Under the pieces are notes generated by a model. The model was given only the letters and a program-made list of their open reading frames with translations. It was not told the origin of the DNA and did no database searches. The position numbers and the translations under genes were made by a program. A DNA stretch of 64,000 nt from Mesocentrotus franciscanus. Taxonomy: Eukaryota; Echinodermata; Echinoidea; Camarodonta; Strongylocentrotidae. This document shows, piece by piece, positions 1 to 11,600 of the stretch (position 1 is its first letter; every line of letters begins with the position of its first letter). Location: positions 2,386,646 through 2,450,645 of the forward strand of contig CP137686.1 in the NCBI GenBank assembly GCA_037976565.1, given 5' to 3'.

Positions 1-1146
1 TTTCGAAGGATCAAGAAAACAAATCGTCAAATGGAGAAATAAACAAGCATTCAAATAGTCTTTAGAGATCTGTCAAGGTTTGTTTGTAGGTCTAGTTTAT
101 TATTTCATCTCAAATAGAATTTAGAATTCTCTTATTGACAAGTTAAGAACACCTAAGGTCTACGATGTTCTCGATCGTAGTTACTTTCATTTTGCCAGCA
201 GCCGACCTAGCGTTGTTTTGGCAAAAAGCTAGCCGGCCAGCTTCCCACCGCGAAGCATTCGAGTCCCGGTAACACTAACAGACCGTTCGAGAGTGTGGCG
301 GAAGGTTTGTGTGTGAGGTTCGATTTCGATTTGGGAGTAGAGTTGCCAAGTCCTTTTGACTTTCGATGTTCGTGAAATTGACGATTTATTTATTCATTTG
401 CTCATCATTAATTTTAGTTACTTTAAAATACTGTTTAATGTGCAAGTTGATGTTCTTAATCAATCTTTCCTGTTGATCACATTAACTTAGTCTAGATTTA
501 AAAAGTTATTAAATTGATCGTAGATCTATTCGCATTAAAGCCATTATGAAATTAACATTGTATCTTTGAACTTATTTAACTTATTTAATTGGTTGTCATT
601 ATGATTATCTGTTTTTGGAAAATTGCCCCTTGTTCTTAAGAAATTGCCCCTTGCTCTGGTAAATCCCTGTGAGCAAGGGGCAACTTTTAAAAATAAATTG
701 CCCCTTGCTCCTGGCTACTTAATCTAAGGCTTGCTTTCAACAGAACACTTTCAATATGGAGTTGACAACAACTTATGAACTTACATGTGCAAGGACGCTG
801 CAAAGACTATAGTAACATATCAAGACATTTTGTCATGAGTTCATCCAGTCTTTCAGTAGAATAGTTTCAATATGGAGTTACATGCACATGTAACACCAAC
901 TAATGAACAGGTATGTTACTTTTATTTAACTTGTTGTGCTATCGCGCTTGCTCGGGAGCTGCGCTTGCCAGCGTGCAGAAAAATTTGCGTCGCGCAGAAA
1001 ATTACTGATTTTGTCTCCAAATTACTGATTTTTAGCCTTATGATTACTGATTTGTGCTCTGAAAGGTTGGCATCCCTGATGATGTTGATGTAATATGATC
1101 TACTACTAATACTAGTAGTCTACTATTACTAATAATTAATATAATA
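1..1146. other. No gene recognised; upstream flank of the kinase gene
   Basis: No open frame here resembles a known protein. Positions about 180-350 are more GC- and CpG-rich than the surroundings and could be a promoter or 5' UTR exon of the downstream kinase gene, but I see no TATA box or convincing splice donor. TTGCCCCTTG(C/T)TC occurs as direct copies near 624, 644 and 697 and as an inverted copy at 671-683, so a transcript could form a hairpin. An imperfect direct repeat (about 732-762 and 848-876) ends in TTTCAATATGGAGTT. The stretch ending near 1078 (GGTTGGCATCCCTG) looks like the end of a DNA transposon. Confidence 0.4.
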
Positions 1147-1207
1147 TTAAAGGTAATGCAAAGTTTTGGGAAATTTTGAAATTGGATGGACAGTACTAAG
1201 TTAGAGT

Positions 1208-1348
1208 TGTGGGAATATCTAATAACGTCTTTATACAAGACTATATATTGGCAACGTTGAAACGACGACATGGAGTGAAAGTAAAACATAACCAAATCGT
1301 ACTACCCTTTTGTGTCCATTCTCCTTTTGTCGTCTGAATAATACTACA
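1208..1348 (+). repeat. 5' LTR of Gypsy-1
   Basis: It begins TGTGGGAATATC and ends TACTACA just before the primer-binding site, giving canonical TG...CA termini over 141 bp. Its first 118 bp match the 3' LTR with one visible substitution (T versus C near 1271). Confidence 0.85.
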
Positions 1349-1360
1349 TGGTGGCAGCGG
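1349..1360 (+). other. Primer-binding site, tRNA-Leu(UAG)-like
   Basis: TGGTGGCAGCGG follows the 5' LTR directly. It is complementary to the 3' end of an animal tRNA-Leu(UAG) acceptor arm plus CCA (CCGCTGCCACCA). The same 12-mer is the primer site of the second Gypsy element at 43424. Confidence 0.75.
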
Positions 1361-1375
1361 TATAAGTGAAGAACC

Positions 1376-2197
1376 ATGGAAAGTTCTCGTCTACCATTGC
1401 CAGAAAGCTTTGATAAAGTTGCAGGCTTAAATCAAGCAGAACAATGGCCAAAATGGTCACGGCGGTTCGAGAGATATCGCGTCGCATCGGGCCTCGCATC
1501 CAAGCCAGACAGTGAGCAGGTTAGTACGCTACTCTATGCTATGGGTGAATGTGCCGATGATATTATCGTGTCTCTCAATGTGAAAGAGGAGACAGCAAAG
1601 TATGATGACGTGATCGCAACATTGAAGAAGTATTTCAATGTACGGAAAAACATTATTGTTGAAAGGGCAAAATTCAACAAACGAACACAACGCCCGGGAG
1701 AAAGTGTGGACACATTTATCAATGATTTGTACAGGCTAGCAGAGGACTGTGACTACGATAGACTTAAGGAGGGCTTGATAAGAGACAGAATTGTAGTTGG
1801 GGTGCTTGATGACTCCCTATCTGATCAACTACAGTCTAGAGAAGACCTAACTCTCTCAAAAGCAGTTCAATTGAGTAGACAGTCAGAAGCCCGGAAACAA
1901 AACAAGTCTGTTGTGAGGGGAGGTGCAGAGAGTGAGAGCCCTAACTCGGCCGTAAACTACGTAAGGCCTAAGAGCAAGGGAACGTACTCAAGAAAACATC
2001 TCAAACTCCGCAGGGTAACTGTAAGTGGTGTGGAAGGCAGAATCATGCACGTGCCAGCTGTCCCGCAAAGATGCAAAGTGCCATCAATGTGGAAAGATGG
2101 GCCACTTCCAGTCTGTGTGTCAAGCCAAACAACCAGAACAGGGAAAACAAGAGGCAGCAAAGCTAAAATGGAAAGCTCGAGTCAGCGAAGTAGATGA
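1376..2197 (+). pseudogene. gag: Gypsy-1 gag (capsid region), frame-broken at the zinc knuckles
   Basis: The frame encodes 273 aa starting 15 bases after the primer site. Residues about 20-170 look like a retrotransposon capsid (W-x-K-W-x-R-R-F near the start, then a helical region with R-P-G-E-S-V-D-T-F-I near residue 107). A full Mag-type gag would continue into two CCHC knuckles. Here the first knuckle (CKWCGRQNHARASC, about 2013-2054) and the second (CHQCGKMGHFQSVC, about 2078-2119) each lie in another frame, so two small indels fall within about 120 bases. The end of this frame after residue about 205 is therefore out-of-frame noise. The product would package element RNA if intact. Confidence 0.8.
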
Positions 2198-2630
2198 TTT
2201 CGATGACATTGATGTCCCCTTCCTTGGTGAAGTCAGCGAGAACGATCAGACGTACTGGAGTTCATCGATCCTCGTAGATGGGAATGAAACACACTTCAAG
2301 TTAGACACAGGAGCAGCCGTTACTGTGTTGTCTGATTCCACTCCATGGCTGAATAAACACATCATGAGACCAACAACCAAGAGGTTACGTGGTCCAGGAA
2401 GTACAGTCCTGACTGTAATAGGACAAATGACATCAACTCTCAGGCATAGAGATAAACAGATCAAGGAGACTCTCTATGTGGTCAAAGATCAGGAGTCTTC
2501 ATTGCTGAGTAGGAAAGCGTGTAGAACCTTGAATCTAGTCCGCAGAGTGGAGGAAGTCGATTCTTGTGATGATGAAACTGCAAACTTCAAGGCTGAGTTC
2601 CTCAACTTTTCACTGGTTTGGGGAAACTGA
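2025..2630 (+). pseudogene. pol: Gypsy-1 second zinc knuckle and aspartic protease segment
   Basis: This frame contains the second CCHC knuckle and then a retropepsin-like domain with the catalytic motif LDTGAAVTVL near 2302-2331. The protease would cut the Gag-Pol polyprotein. The first about 15 residues of the open frame are out-of-frame sequence. The frame closes near 2630, just before the reverse transcriptase N-terminus, which continues in a different frame from about 2618. Confidence 0.8.
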
Positions 2631-3801
2631 AGACAGCATACCACATCACGTTAACTTCAGATGCCAAGCCGATGTGCCTGTATACAGCCAGGAAAGTTCC
2701 TCATCCGCTTCTACCGAAGGTGAAGAAAGAACTAGAGTCCATGTTGGAGCAAAATGTGATCTCAAAAGTGACTGAGCCGACAAAGTGGTGTTCGGGATGG
2801 TTCCAGTGTTGAAGCCCAGTGGTTCGGTGAGAATTTGTGTAGACCTTACATCTCTCAACAAGGCAGTTGAACGAGAGATTCATCCGATGTCTTCAGTCGA
2901 TGAAAGTCTAGCAAAACTGGGAAAGAGCACAATCTTCACAAAACTGGACGCCAACAGCGGGTTTTGGCAAATTCCATTGGAGGATGAGTCAAAGCTACTG
3001 ACAACCTTTGTCACTCCATTTGGGAGATTTTGCTTCAACCGATTGCCGTTCGGGATAACGTCAGCGCCAGAAGTCTTCCAGAGAGCGATGTCCACTATCC
3101 TCGAAGGACTTGACGGCGTGATTTGTCACATGGATGATGTGCTAGTCCATGGTGCAACACAAACAGAACATGACATCAGAGTACGAGCTGTTCTACAACG
3201 TCTGCAGGAAGCAGGTATCACACTAAATCAGGGAAAGTGTGAATTCTCCAAACAGAGTGTGAAGTTCTTAGGGCACTTCATCGACGACACTGGTGTCAAG
3301 GTCGATCCGAGCAAAACAAGAGCTATTCGAGATTTTCCAGTTCCTCGAAGCGTGAAAGAGCTACAGAGGTTCATGGGAATGGTGAACCAGGTGGGAAAGT
3401 TTCTCCCAGGATTAGCTGAGATCAACGAGCCCCTTCGTCAACTCCTGAAGAAAGACAATGTGTGGTGTTGGGGAGAAGCGCAGCAGAGATCTTTCACACA
3501 GATCAAAGAGATGATGGTCTCGACAGCAGTCTTAGCTCATTATGATCCAGAACTGCCAACAGTCATTGCAGCAGATGCATCCGGGACTGGAATGGGTGCA
3601 ATCCTGTATCAAGTGCAGACTGATGGAAATCGTAGACCAGTGTGCTATGCATCTCGATCGCTTACCGAGACTGAGCAGAGGTATGCAGTGATTGAAAAAG
3701 AGGCACTGGCAGCTACTTGGGCGTGCGAGAGGTTCTCCAGTATGTACTTGGTCTTCATTTCGAGGTGGAAACTGACCACAAGCCATTGGTCACACTTCTA
3801 A
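2618..3801 (+). pseudogene. pol: Gypsy-1 reverse transcriptase and RNase H
   Basis: The N-terminal RT part runs in one frame to about 2800, then continues in the 2785-3801 frame. Motifs seen include RICVDLTSLNKAV, FTKLDANSGFWQIPL, FGRFCFNRLPFGI and the active-site block CHMDDVLVHG, where MDD takes the place of the usual YxDD. RNase H starts with the aspartate block VIAADASGTGMGAIL and includes EQRYAVIEKEALA. A frame break near 3730 separates it from the rest of RNase H. These enzymes would copy element RNA into DNA. Confidence 0.9.
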
Positions 3802-4799
3802 ACTCGAAAGAACTTGTGAAAATGCCTCCACGACTCCAACGCTTCAGAATGAGAATGATGAGATTTGATGCAGAGACATTGTATGTTCCAGGAAAACAGC
3901 AGACATCCGCTGACGCCTTGTCACGAGCGCCAGTAGAGAGGCCAGGAATGGATGACGTCAACTTCGTAGATGAGGTTGAATCATATGCATCAACATCAGC
4001 CATCAACCTCCCAGTGACAATGCAGAGATTTGAGGAAATCAGAAATGCACAAAAAGCAGATGAAGTATGTGCAAAAATCAGAGACTACTGCGTTCAAGGA
4101 TGGCCAGACTACATGCCACATAACCCGATCCTCAAACACTACTATGAGCAGAGAGGACACCTGAGTGTGGTAGAGGACTTGCTTATCTACGACGAGAGAA
4201 TAGTCATTCCGAGAGCTCTGCGACTTGATATCCTTGAGAGGCTACATCAAGGACATCTGGGAATCACCAAATGCAGAGCCAGAGCCAGAGATTCAGTGTG
4301 GTGGCCAGGTCTATCAAAATCATTGGAGGAAATGATTTCAAGCTGCTTGACCTGTGCTATCCATCGCCAAGAGGTCCGCGAGCCTTTGATGAGCTCATCC
4401 TTTCCTTCAAGGCCATGGGAGCGTCTTGGAATGGACCTGTTCGAACTCAAAGGGAAATCGTTCCTGATAGTAGTTGACTACTACTCGAGGTGGATTGAGG
4501 TCAAACAACTCCAAGGTCAGTCAACAATGGCAGTGATTTCTTCGCTGAAGGAGATCTTTGCAGTCCATGGGATTCCAGACCTTGTGGTTTCAGACAATGG
4601 TCCACAGTTCGCCAACGAGAACTTCAGAAAGCTTGCTGAAGAGTATGGATTCGTCCATACAACCAGCTCTCCAAGATACCCACAAGCTAATGGTGAGGCT
4701 GAAAGAGGAGTTCGCACTGTGAAAGCGTTGCTGAAGAAGAACGACGACATCCAGTTAGCCCTTCTCAGCTATCGGCGTCACCACTCCAAAACGGGTTAG
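3717..4799 (+). pseudogene. pol: Gypsy-1 RNase H end and integrase
   Basis: This 360-aa frame begins with the end of RNase H (VETDHKPLVTLL and the tether segment SADALSRAP). It continues into integrase: a zinc-binding HHCC module (LHQGHLG ... CLTC) around 4246-4355 and the catalytic core with D (MDLFELKG), D (VVSDNGPQF) and E (NGEAERGVRTVK), the DDE triad. A stop at 4797 ends the frame after the core; C-terminal sequence resumes about 20 bases on. Integrase inserts the cDNA into the genome. Confidence 0.9.
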
Positions 4800-4816
4800 C
4801 TCCTTGTGAACTTCTC

Positions 4817-5305
4817 ATGGGGAGGAGATTGCAGACTCAGGTTCCTACTTTGCCGCACATGCTGCTGCCACGGGTACAACAGCCGGACCTGACGACTGTG
4901 AGAGAGAAAGAGGAGAAGTACAGGTCAGATCAAATGATGACCTACAACAGACGTCATGACTCACGTGAGCTTCCAGAGCTACAACCAGGAGATTCCGTGT
5001 GGATCCGTGATCAGTCTCGCTACGGAAAGTCACCCAGAAAGCGCAACAACCACGGTCCTACCATGTCCAGACAGAACATGGGACAGTACGTCAATCGCCG
5101 TGCACTGATTGCTGTCCAAGGTCAACCCACCAAGACCAGAGTGCCGGAGTCATCCATGAGCAACGATCCAGAGAGACCTGACGATTCTGATGAAAGCGAC
5201 TCAACCGGTTCCCAACGTAACCAGCAGATCAACCGGAAGCAGCCTGAGGGGCCTCTACACCAACAGCTGCGACAGAGACGCGAACGCGATCTGGACGACT
5301 CGTGA
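4817..5305 (+). pseudogene. pol: Gypsy-1 integrase C-terminal segment
   Basis: This 162-aa frame is rich in charged and polar residues. It includes RHDSRELPELQPGDSVWIRD, typical of the post-core C-terminal region of Gypsy integrases (the L-x-x-G-D-x-V-W block). The tail is rich in D, E, S, R and Q and resembles no domain I know. It follows the integrase core frame after a stop and a 20-base gap, so it reads as the continuation of pol. Confidence 0.65.
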
Positions 5306-5573
5306 AACCACCAAAGCGACTGTCCATGTAATGGGTTAAACTTAAATACCAAAATTGGGATTAACTTTGCAGGAACTGAAACTGAACAAGACTTTAAAGG
5401 TTTGGACAGTGTTTATTTGGGTTTAATAGTAAACTGGAATGGACTCGGGACTCGAAGAACACAATTAAGGAGAATATCCGTGAACTCTTAAACAGGATTA
5501 TATTTCGGATTTTTATTGGATTTGAAACTATTTGGAAATCAATAAGAACTCTTGAACTGTTGATAATAAGCTT

Positions 5574-5582
5574 GGGGGGAGA
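5574..5582 (+). other. Polypurine tract of Gypsy-1
   Basis: GGGGGGAGA lies immediately before the 3' LTR start at 5583, the expected plus-strand priming site. Confidence 0.75.
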
Positions 5583-5700
5583 TGTGGGAATATCTAATAA
5601 CGTCTTTATACAAGACTATATATTGGCAACGTTGAAACGACGACACGGAGTGAAAGTAAAACATAACCAAATCGTACTACCCTTTTGTGTCCATTCTCCT
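5583..5700 (+). repeat. 3' LTR of Gypsy-1, truncated
   Basis: It matches 1208-1325 and stops at CTCCT. The last 23 bp of the 5' LTR (1326-1348, ending TACTACA) are absent, and no clear target duplication is visible next to it. Confidence 0.85.
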
Positions 5701-6248
5701 ATTAGTAGGCCTAGAATCTAGAGTCTAGAAGACTAGATCTAGACCTAGATCTAGGTCTAATTAATTCTTTAAATTTTTGATATAGGGTCTAGTCTAGATC
5801 TATTTGGATGCCCCTGTGCCTGTGGATGTATTAGATCTAGACTATAAGCACTACAAAATTAAGCCCCTTAATTAAACACTTCTGCTTTCGAGCAAATTGA
5901 GTAATCAAAATTTACCGGTGCTCCCGGTAAATTTCAAATATTTCAAATAGCGCCTAAGGCCATTCCATGGTAGCTGCGACCATGAAAATCTCAGAATATG
6001 CAGTTCTGATATATAAATTCTAAACGGGAATAGCAAATCGGTCGATTGTAGTCAAGAAACATTGTTTTAAAGCTAAAGTAATAGCAGTCTTGAGAGGGCG
6101 CTATACAACATAAAGAGTTTATTATTTAGACTTCAACCGCGACAACGATCATTGAATATTTTTAAATCGCATAGCTTCTATGCTTCCAATATGTTCAGTT
6201 GAACCAAATTCATGACCCCATACCAAAACTTTGTAATAGTACCTTTAA

Positions 6249-6896
6249 TAATGATATTGACTGTACAGTCACTGTAGGCCTGTGTCTACACTACAGACAG
6301 TAGTACAGATCTAAGTCATGTCATAGGCCTACTCATGGGTCCACGGCCAATTTTGGACACTTCCCATTTGACTTGTTTTATCTGTCTCCCATCATATGTA
6401 TGCCCATAAATATTTGTTGTTGTCGTTGTTTGTTGTGGGTCTGTTTCAACTTTCACACCCAAATGATCTCCTCAGTTACCTACTGAGGCTAGCTCAGTGT
6501 TAGTCTTGGTACTTCTGTGACGTTCTGTCACTAGGTCTCACTCGACACTCTAGGTTGTTGTTGTTGGTTGTTATCAATAAAGAAAACTGAAAATAACAAA
6601 TTGTAATATTTTTAATTAATTCACCAGTATCGCAATTTATTTGCTATTCTTATTCTTAGCTCTTGATGGTTTAACCTGTCCAGACACATGATGTGTGATA
6701 GTACATGTAGAATATTTAAGTTAATGCCCTATTACCAAATACTTTTTGGAGAGGTTCTTTTCTGGATGACATTGTTGTTTTAGCATTTACTTTAACTTTC
6801 GTAGCAAGTGGTAGACTAGAATACAATCCTAAGACCAGACCACCATCAGTATTTTTGTTGTTGTTCTTTTTGTTTTTTCTCTTTTTCTTTCTGAAG
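6249..6896 (+). other. Kinase-gene intron or upstream flank, no other feature
   Basis: AT-rich sequence without a recognisable exon. It ends in a pyrimidine-rich tract (about 6853-6890, TTTTTCTCTTTTTCTTTCTGAAG), the acceptor of the first kinase exon seen. I searched it by eye for the glycine-rich loop exon expected upstream and did not find it. Confidence 0.5.
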
Positions 6897-7023
6897 GAGC
6901 CCAAGGCCTGACGGTAGTGGCCGTTCACCATGGGCAGTAAAAAAAATCCGCAGCAAGTACAGAAAAGACAGAGGAGATGTAGACGTAGAAGGAAGACTTA
7001 TAAAGGAAGCAAAAATTCTAAAG
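6897..7023 (+). CDS. PBK: PBK exon with ATP-binding lysine
   Basis: The acceptor is TTTCTGAAG before 6897 and the donor is AAAG/GTACCT at 7024. The first base completes a codon begun in a missing upstream exon; the exon ends in phase 0. It encodes SPWAVKKI, with the conserved kinase lysine at 6940-6942, and the alpha-C segment EAKILK. Confidence 0.85.
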
Positions 7024-8616
7024 GTACCTCTAGATGTAAGCTGTTTTTTATTCTAAGCAACCGGCAAAGGAGACAGAAATGCATTTGCTCCAAAATTGTA
7101 AAATTGTAAAATGGGAACCTGGCAATGCTTTGGTAATTATTATTTCAGGGCCTGCAAAAAGAGCAGTATTAATAATGATGTGGCTACCCCGAGTAAACAA
7201 GACCAAATTATTCAAAGCCTTCTTGTAATTTGTAATCAAATGATTACGCTTTTACAGAAAATGGACCATGCTAACATCGTGGAGTTCCGAGCCCTTAGCA
7301 AGTCAGCTGATGGAACGCTGTGTCTGTCTATGGAGAATGGTCAACAGTCCTTGATGGGTATGATTGATAAACGCAAGGAAGCAGGACAAGGTAACAGTAT
7401 GAAAGATTAAGAAGTCTTGGATAGGTTTCATCTAAACTTGTCAAAAAAAATTGGCAATTCAAGTTTGAGCATCAATGTCTCTCTGAAGAATTCAGTGTTA
7501 GACAATTTAACAATGCATTTTGCAACATTTCATTTTTGACTTGGCCCCATATTCAGATGTGCTGCACATTCCATGATTATATAATCATTACAAATGGAAC
7601 GGGGCGTCACTGAAAAGGGGAATAAACATGCTTTTCAATGATACCAATGTCAAGCAGATCTTGTCAAGTATGATGAAATAGTAACAACAACTTTTTTTGA
7701 GGAATTTATTACTATATAAAATAATAAACTGTAATTTACTCAATGAGTGTACTTTAAAGGGATTGGGTAACTTTGTCTCAGATTCTGAAACAAAATCCTG
7801 GATTTAGCTCATGCTGCAATGATAATTATAAACCTTTAGGTCAGTCAGGAACCCCATGACTTTTACAAGCCGATCGCCTGTCTGATTATCAAAATATTTA
7901 TGATTGGAAGCCACTCAAAGATTTTAACTTTTTTGAGGCACTTCTTGGTCATTTTGAAGCGTGATTTTTTTTTTAGGGCTTCAATATTACACCATATCAC
8001 AGACACTGATAACATGTAGGGCCGTGCATCTCAGATTTAACATTGTTAAACGATGCCTTAAAGTAGTCATCAAACTTGAGGCTTTACCAAGGCCTTAGTT
8101 TTCTTTTCTTTTTGGTTAGGAATCATATTTGTATCTACTATTTGAGCATTCATCTTGTAGAATCCTTTTTTTCAAGAAACTGCCATCAAATATAGATTCT
8201 TCTCATATACCTTTCTTCACTCATATATTGATGCAATATACTGTACAGGTTGCAGGTTTGTTTACTCCTCTTTTCAATTCTTCACTTTCATACCCTTCTC
8301 TCACACACCTCCCCAACCCATCTCTCTTCTCTAACTGCCCCCCCCCCTTCCCCTGTCTGCTGTCTGTCACTTTCTGTCTTTCTGTATCTCTGTCTGTCCA
8401 TCTCTCTCTCTTTCTCTGTCTCTCTCTGTCTGTCTGTCTGTGTCTGTCTGTCCCTCTGCCTGTCATCTGTCCCTCTGTCTGTCTGTCTATCTCTCTCTGT
8501 CTCTCTGTCCCTCTGTCTATCTCTTTCTGCTCTGTCTGTCTTTCTCTCCCTCTGTCCCTCTGTCTGTTCCTCTGTACATGTAGGTCTATCTATCTCTCTC
8601 TGTCTGTCTCTGTCTG

Positions 8617-8658
<42 letters not shown>

Positions 8659-11600
8659 CTTCTCTCTGTATCTATCTGTCTCTCTCTTTCCCTCTGTCTC
8701 TCGCTCTCCCTCCCTCTTCCTCTCTCCTTTCTCAAGTTTATATCTCTGTCTCTATATAAAAGAAAATGATTGGCATACTTTGAAAACTGTTTGCCCAATG
8801 AAATTGTGGACAAACCTTGAACCTTGAAATGATAATCCCTTCCAGCTTCTCCTAGTAGCTATCTCAGGATGATAATATGCTGTGCGCCAGTGTGAGGTGG
8901 AAAACGGTGCATTAAATAAATAGTAGGGTTTTTACATATAGACTGACAATTAATATTAAATGTGTAAGCAATTCGTCATATGAATTTGTCCTTCACTGTT
9001 TCAGGTCCATTCCCAGCAGCCCAGATCTACCAAGTAGCTCTGTCCCTGGCCTCAGCCCTGAACTATCTTCACAACGACCTCAAGTACATCCACGGTGACC
9101 TCAAGAGTGGCAACGTTCTGGTCAAGGGCGACTTTGAGACGGTCAAGCTCTGCGATTTCGGAGTAGCACTCAAACTGAGAGACGATTTGAACGGCCTGGA
9201 GGTACAGTCAAAACTAGTCATAGTGGCGAGCTCTATTCAAAGGCCATCTGTCTCATTTTTGTTTCCTGAAATCAAATTAATAAAAATATGTCCATCTATA
9301 GTGGTCCTTTGTGTATTGAAAGATCACCTGTCTATAATGGTCGCATGTATTTGCTTTATGATAAATTATGTAGTCTACAGCCTGTCTGCAACATTGGCAC
9401 CTGTCTACTCTTTTCTGTTCTGATTGCTTTGAGTGGCCTTTATAGACAGGTGGACTAGAAATCAGCAAGGCAAATCGAACCGATCTAAAAAAAGTTGCTT
9501 TTATATCCCACATCAAAAAATTCATGTTCAGGCATCAAAGTGGTCCAAGCTTTTGTGTATTTTCATTGCAAAATTATATTGTAAGTACATCAACCCCCCT
9601 CCCCCCCCCCTTCCTGCCCCCTCTCTGATAGAATTTGATCTGTACACCTATGATTTTTTTATTCAATGAATAAAACAATAGAAGTGCAGGAATTGTAGGA
9701 TACATCAGATATTTCACTTACACCTTTCCATTACGTTTTTCCCGAAACTATTCCGTTTTTTTCTCAAAATTACGGTAGTACGTTTTTTCTTCATAAAATA
9801 TTTTTTATTTTTATTATCATTATTTTTTTATTTTTTTATTATAAATAATTCCAATCGTATGTGTACAATATGTATTGTGTATGATATGTACAAAAGTAAT
9901 AGTGGGTGCACGGTTCTAACAAATACAAGTTCTTCGCGTAACCGCCCCGCGCTGCATGTAATATTACGTATATTATACGTATCGCACGTTCGCGCGTTCA
10001 AGTTGTAGTGCTCAATCTGCCAGGAAAAGGCACATTTTCGTCCAGAATATAGTAGCAAAATGGCCATGTATTCTTTGATCGAAGAGGGACGAACTATAAT
10101 ATGGAAATAACAGCATGAGGAATGGAGATTTCTGCATCGGAAGTGTGTCGCGCGTGGTTGTAAGTTTCGTTTTAATGAATTCCTTTTTTTTGCTTGAAAT
10201 TCCTTTTTTAGGCCATCATGGTTCCTTTTTCGGGTTGCACAAGGTTGGCAACTCTGCTTTCTTTGCTAATCTGCATTTCATTTCTTTGTATGCATCCATT
10301 CTTCAGAACCCTACTGATGACTACATCGGCTCTCAGCCATGGAATGCTATGGAGGTCCACATAGGCGGTGACATCACTCATAAGACGGACATGTTCTCAT
10401 ATGGTCTGGTCATCTGGGAGATGATGTCCCTAGATGCCCCTCATCTTAATCTACTTTGTGAGTTTCTTTCCTTTCTTTAGTATTATAGATGCATAGGAGT
10501 GGGCTCTCACAGGGAATTTGACACTGCTCTGGGTGTTTACCCAATGACAGGTGTTGTCAATCGCCAGGATTCGCCTTCAGATTTATGACCAACGGGCCTT
10601 ATGTAATGCTTTGTATTTCCCCATCCATTCCCCCACATGGTAAAGTCATTCTCTCACCTTTCCCACACTCGAAGACTCTCCGAGAGACGATGGGTATTTC
10701 TTGATAGACCTACATGTACGTGTTTTCTGTGTGCAGAATTGTACACACATTAACGGTATTTCCACCAAGCCTGGTTTCAGCAAATTATGGCCTCATGCAC
10801 ATGGAAACTGAGGACCCACTTCCTTTAAAGTCTACCAACCTTAAAAGGTGAATTATGTGCAGCTGGAATGTAGAATCAATGCCAGAGAGATAAAAATAGC
10901 TTCTGCCATACTTTAATTTTCATTTTAACTATCACATGAAATTAGATGAGCATTAGCATTAAAGCTGCATGTACATGTACATCTATTATGCATAGAACTG
11001 TAACAGGCACGTGAGAAGTAAGAGATTGCGATATAATGAAAAATAAAGTCTGAGATAAATATATGAGCTTTGTATTGTCACTGGTAGTAAGATCCTTCTT
11101 AGAGGTAGACAACACAATGTTTCTCTTGTCAAATCAGAAGCCTGCTCGAGATTTGAAATTGAAATTGAAATTTATTATCATTTATTTCCTTCTCAACGGT
11201 ACAATGTCAAACAAAATGTATATATATTATATATGTAACAATGATTTCAACACAGAGTATACAGTAAATAATTCAGATAACAGAAGGAGGCGAAAACCCG
11301 AAAAGCATAGCTTGTGTTGGGAACGCCCATGATAAGTTAACACAGTTACTGAGAGATTTGCCAGACATAGCATTAGATAATGTATTGGATTCCTTCTAGA
11401 GAGATGCCATTATACATGGCAGGTGAGGAAGGGGAAGTCCACCCTGATATTAAATTGGTTTTAATAGAAGCAGAGCAAAAATGAGAGAACCAGATCAATG
11501 AAAGTTTGACCAAAAACCGATTAAAATAAGAAAGAATTTTCGAGGTACAATCAATCAACAACAAAATACTATATATATATGTATATTTTCCCTTAAAGTG

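Larger units (their letters stand above)
1208..5700 (+). mobile_element. Gypsy (Ty3-like, probably Mag-type) LTR retrotransposon, degenerate
   Basis: The element has direct LTRs (1208-1348 and 5583-5700), a tRNA primer-binding site, gag, protease, reverse transcriptase, RNase H, integrase and a G-rich polypurine tract in Ty3/Gypsy order (integrase last). The LTRs are very short. The pol type (double CCHC, DTGA protease, MDD reverse transcriptase) suggests a Mag or SURL-like lineage; that assignment is inference. The coding region is broken in at least five places, so this copy is dead. It lies inside a MITE in DNA upstream of the kinase exons, in the same orientation as the gene. No env-like frame is seen. 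Confidence 0.9.
1151..6244. mobile_element. TTAA-flanked MITE, split by a Gypsy retrotransposon
   Basis: The outer ends, 1151-1207 and 5701-6244, are the two halves of one repeat. The left end begins AGGTAATGCAAAGTTTTGGG after TTAA (1147-1150). The right end is the imperfect inverse, ending in AGTACCT before TTAA (6245-6248). A nearly complete uninterrupted copy lies at about 59596-60104 in opposite orientation, and the shared internal sequence (for example GCTCCCGGTAAAT) proves the two halves belong together. There is no transposase, so this is a non-autonomous element of piggyBac or Kolobok type, judged by TTAA. Short AGATCTAGA-like repeats have been added near 5705-5800. Confidence 0.75.

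Noticed and set aside
8129..8827. A 232-aa open frame of Ser/Leu/Cys/Val repeats
   Set aside because: Translation of a (TCTG)n/(TC)n microsatellite in a PBK intron; several phases are open.
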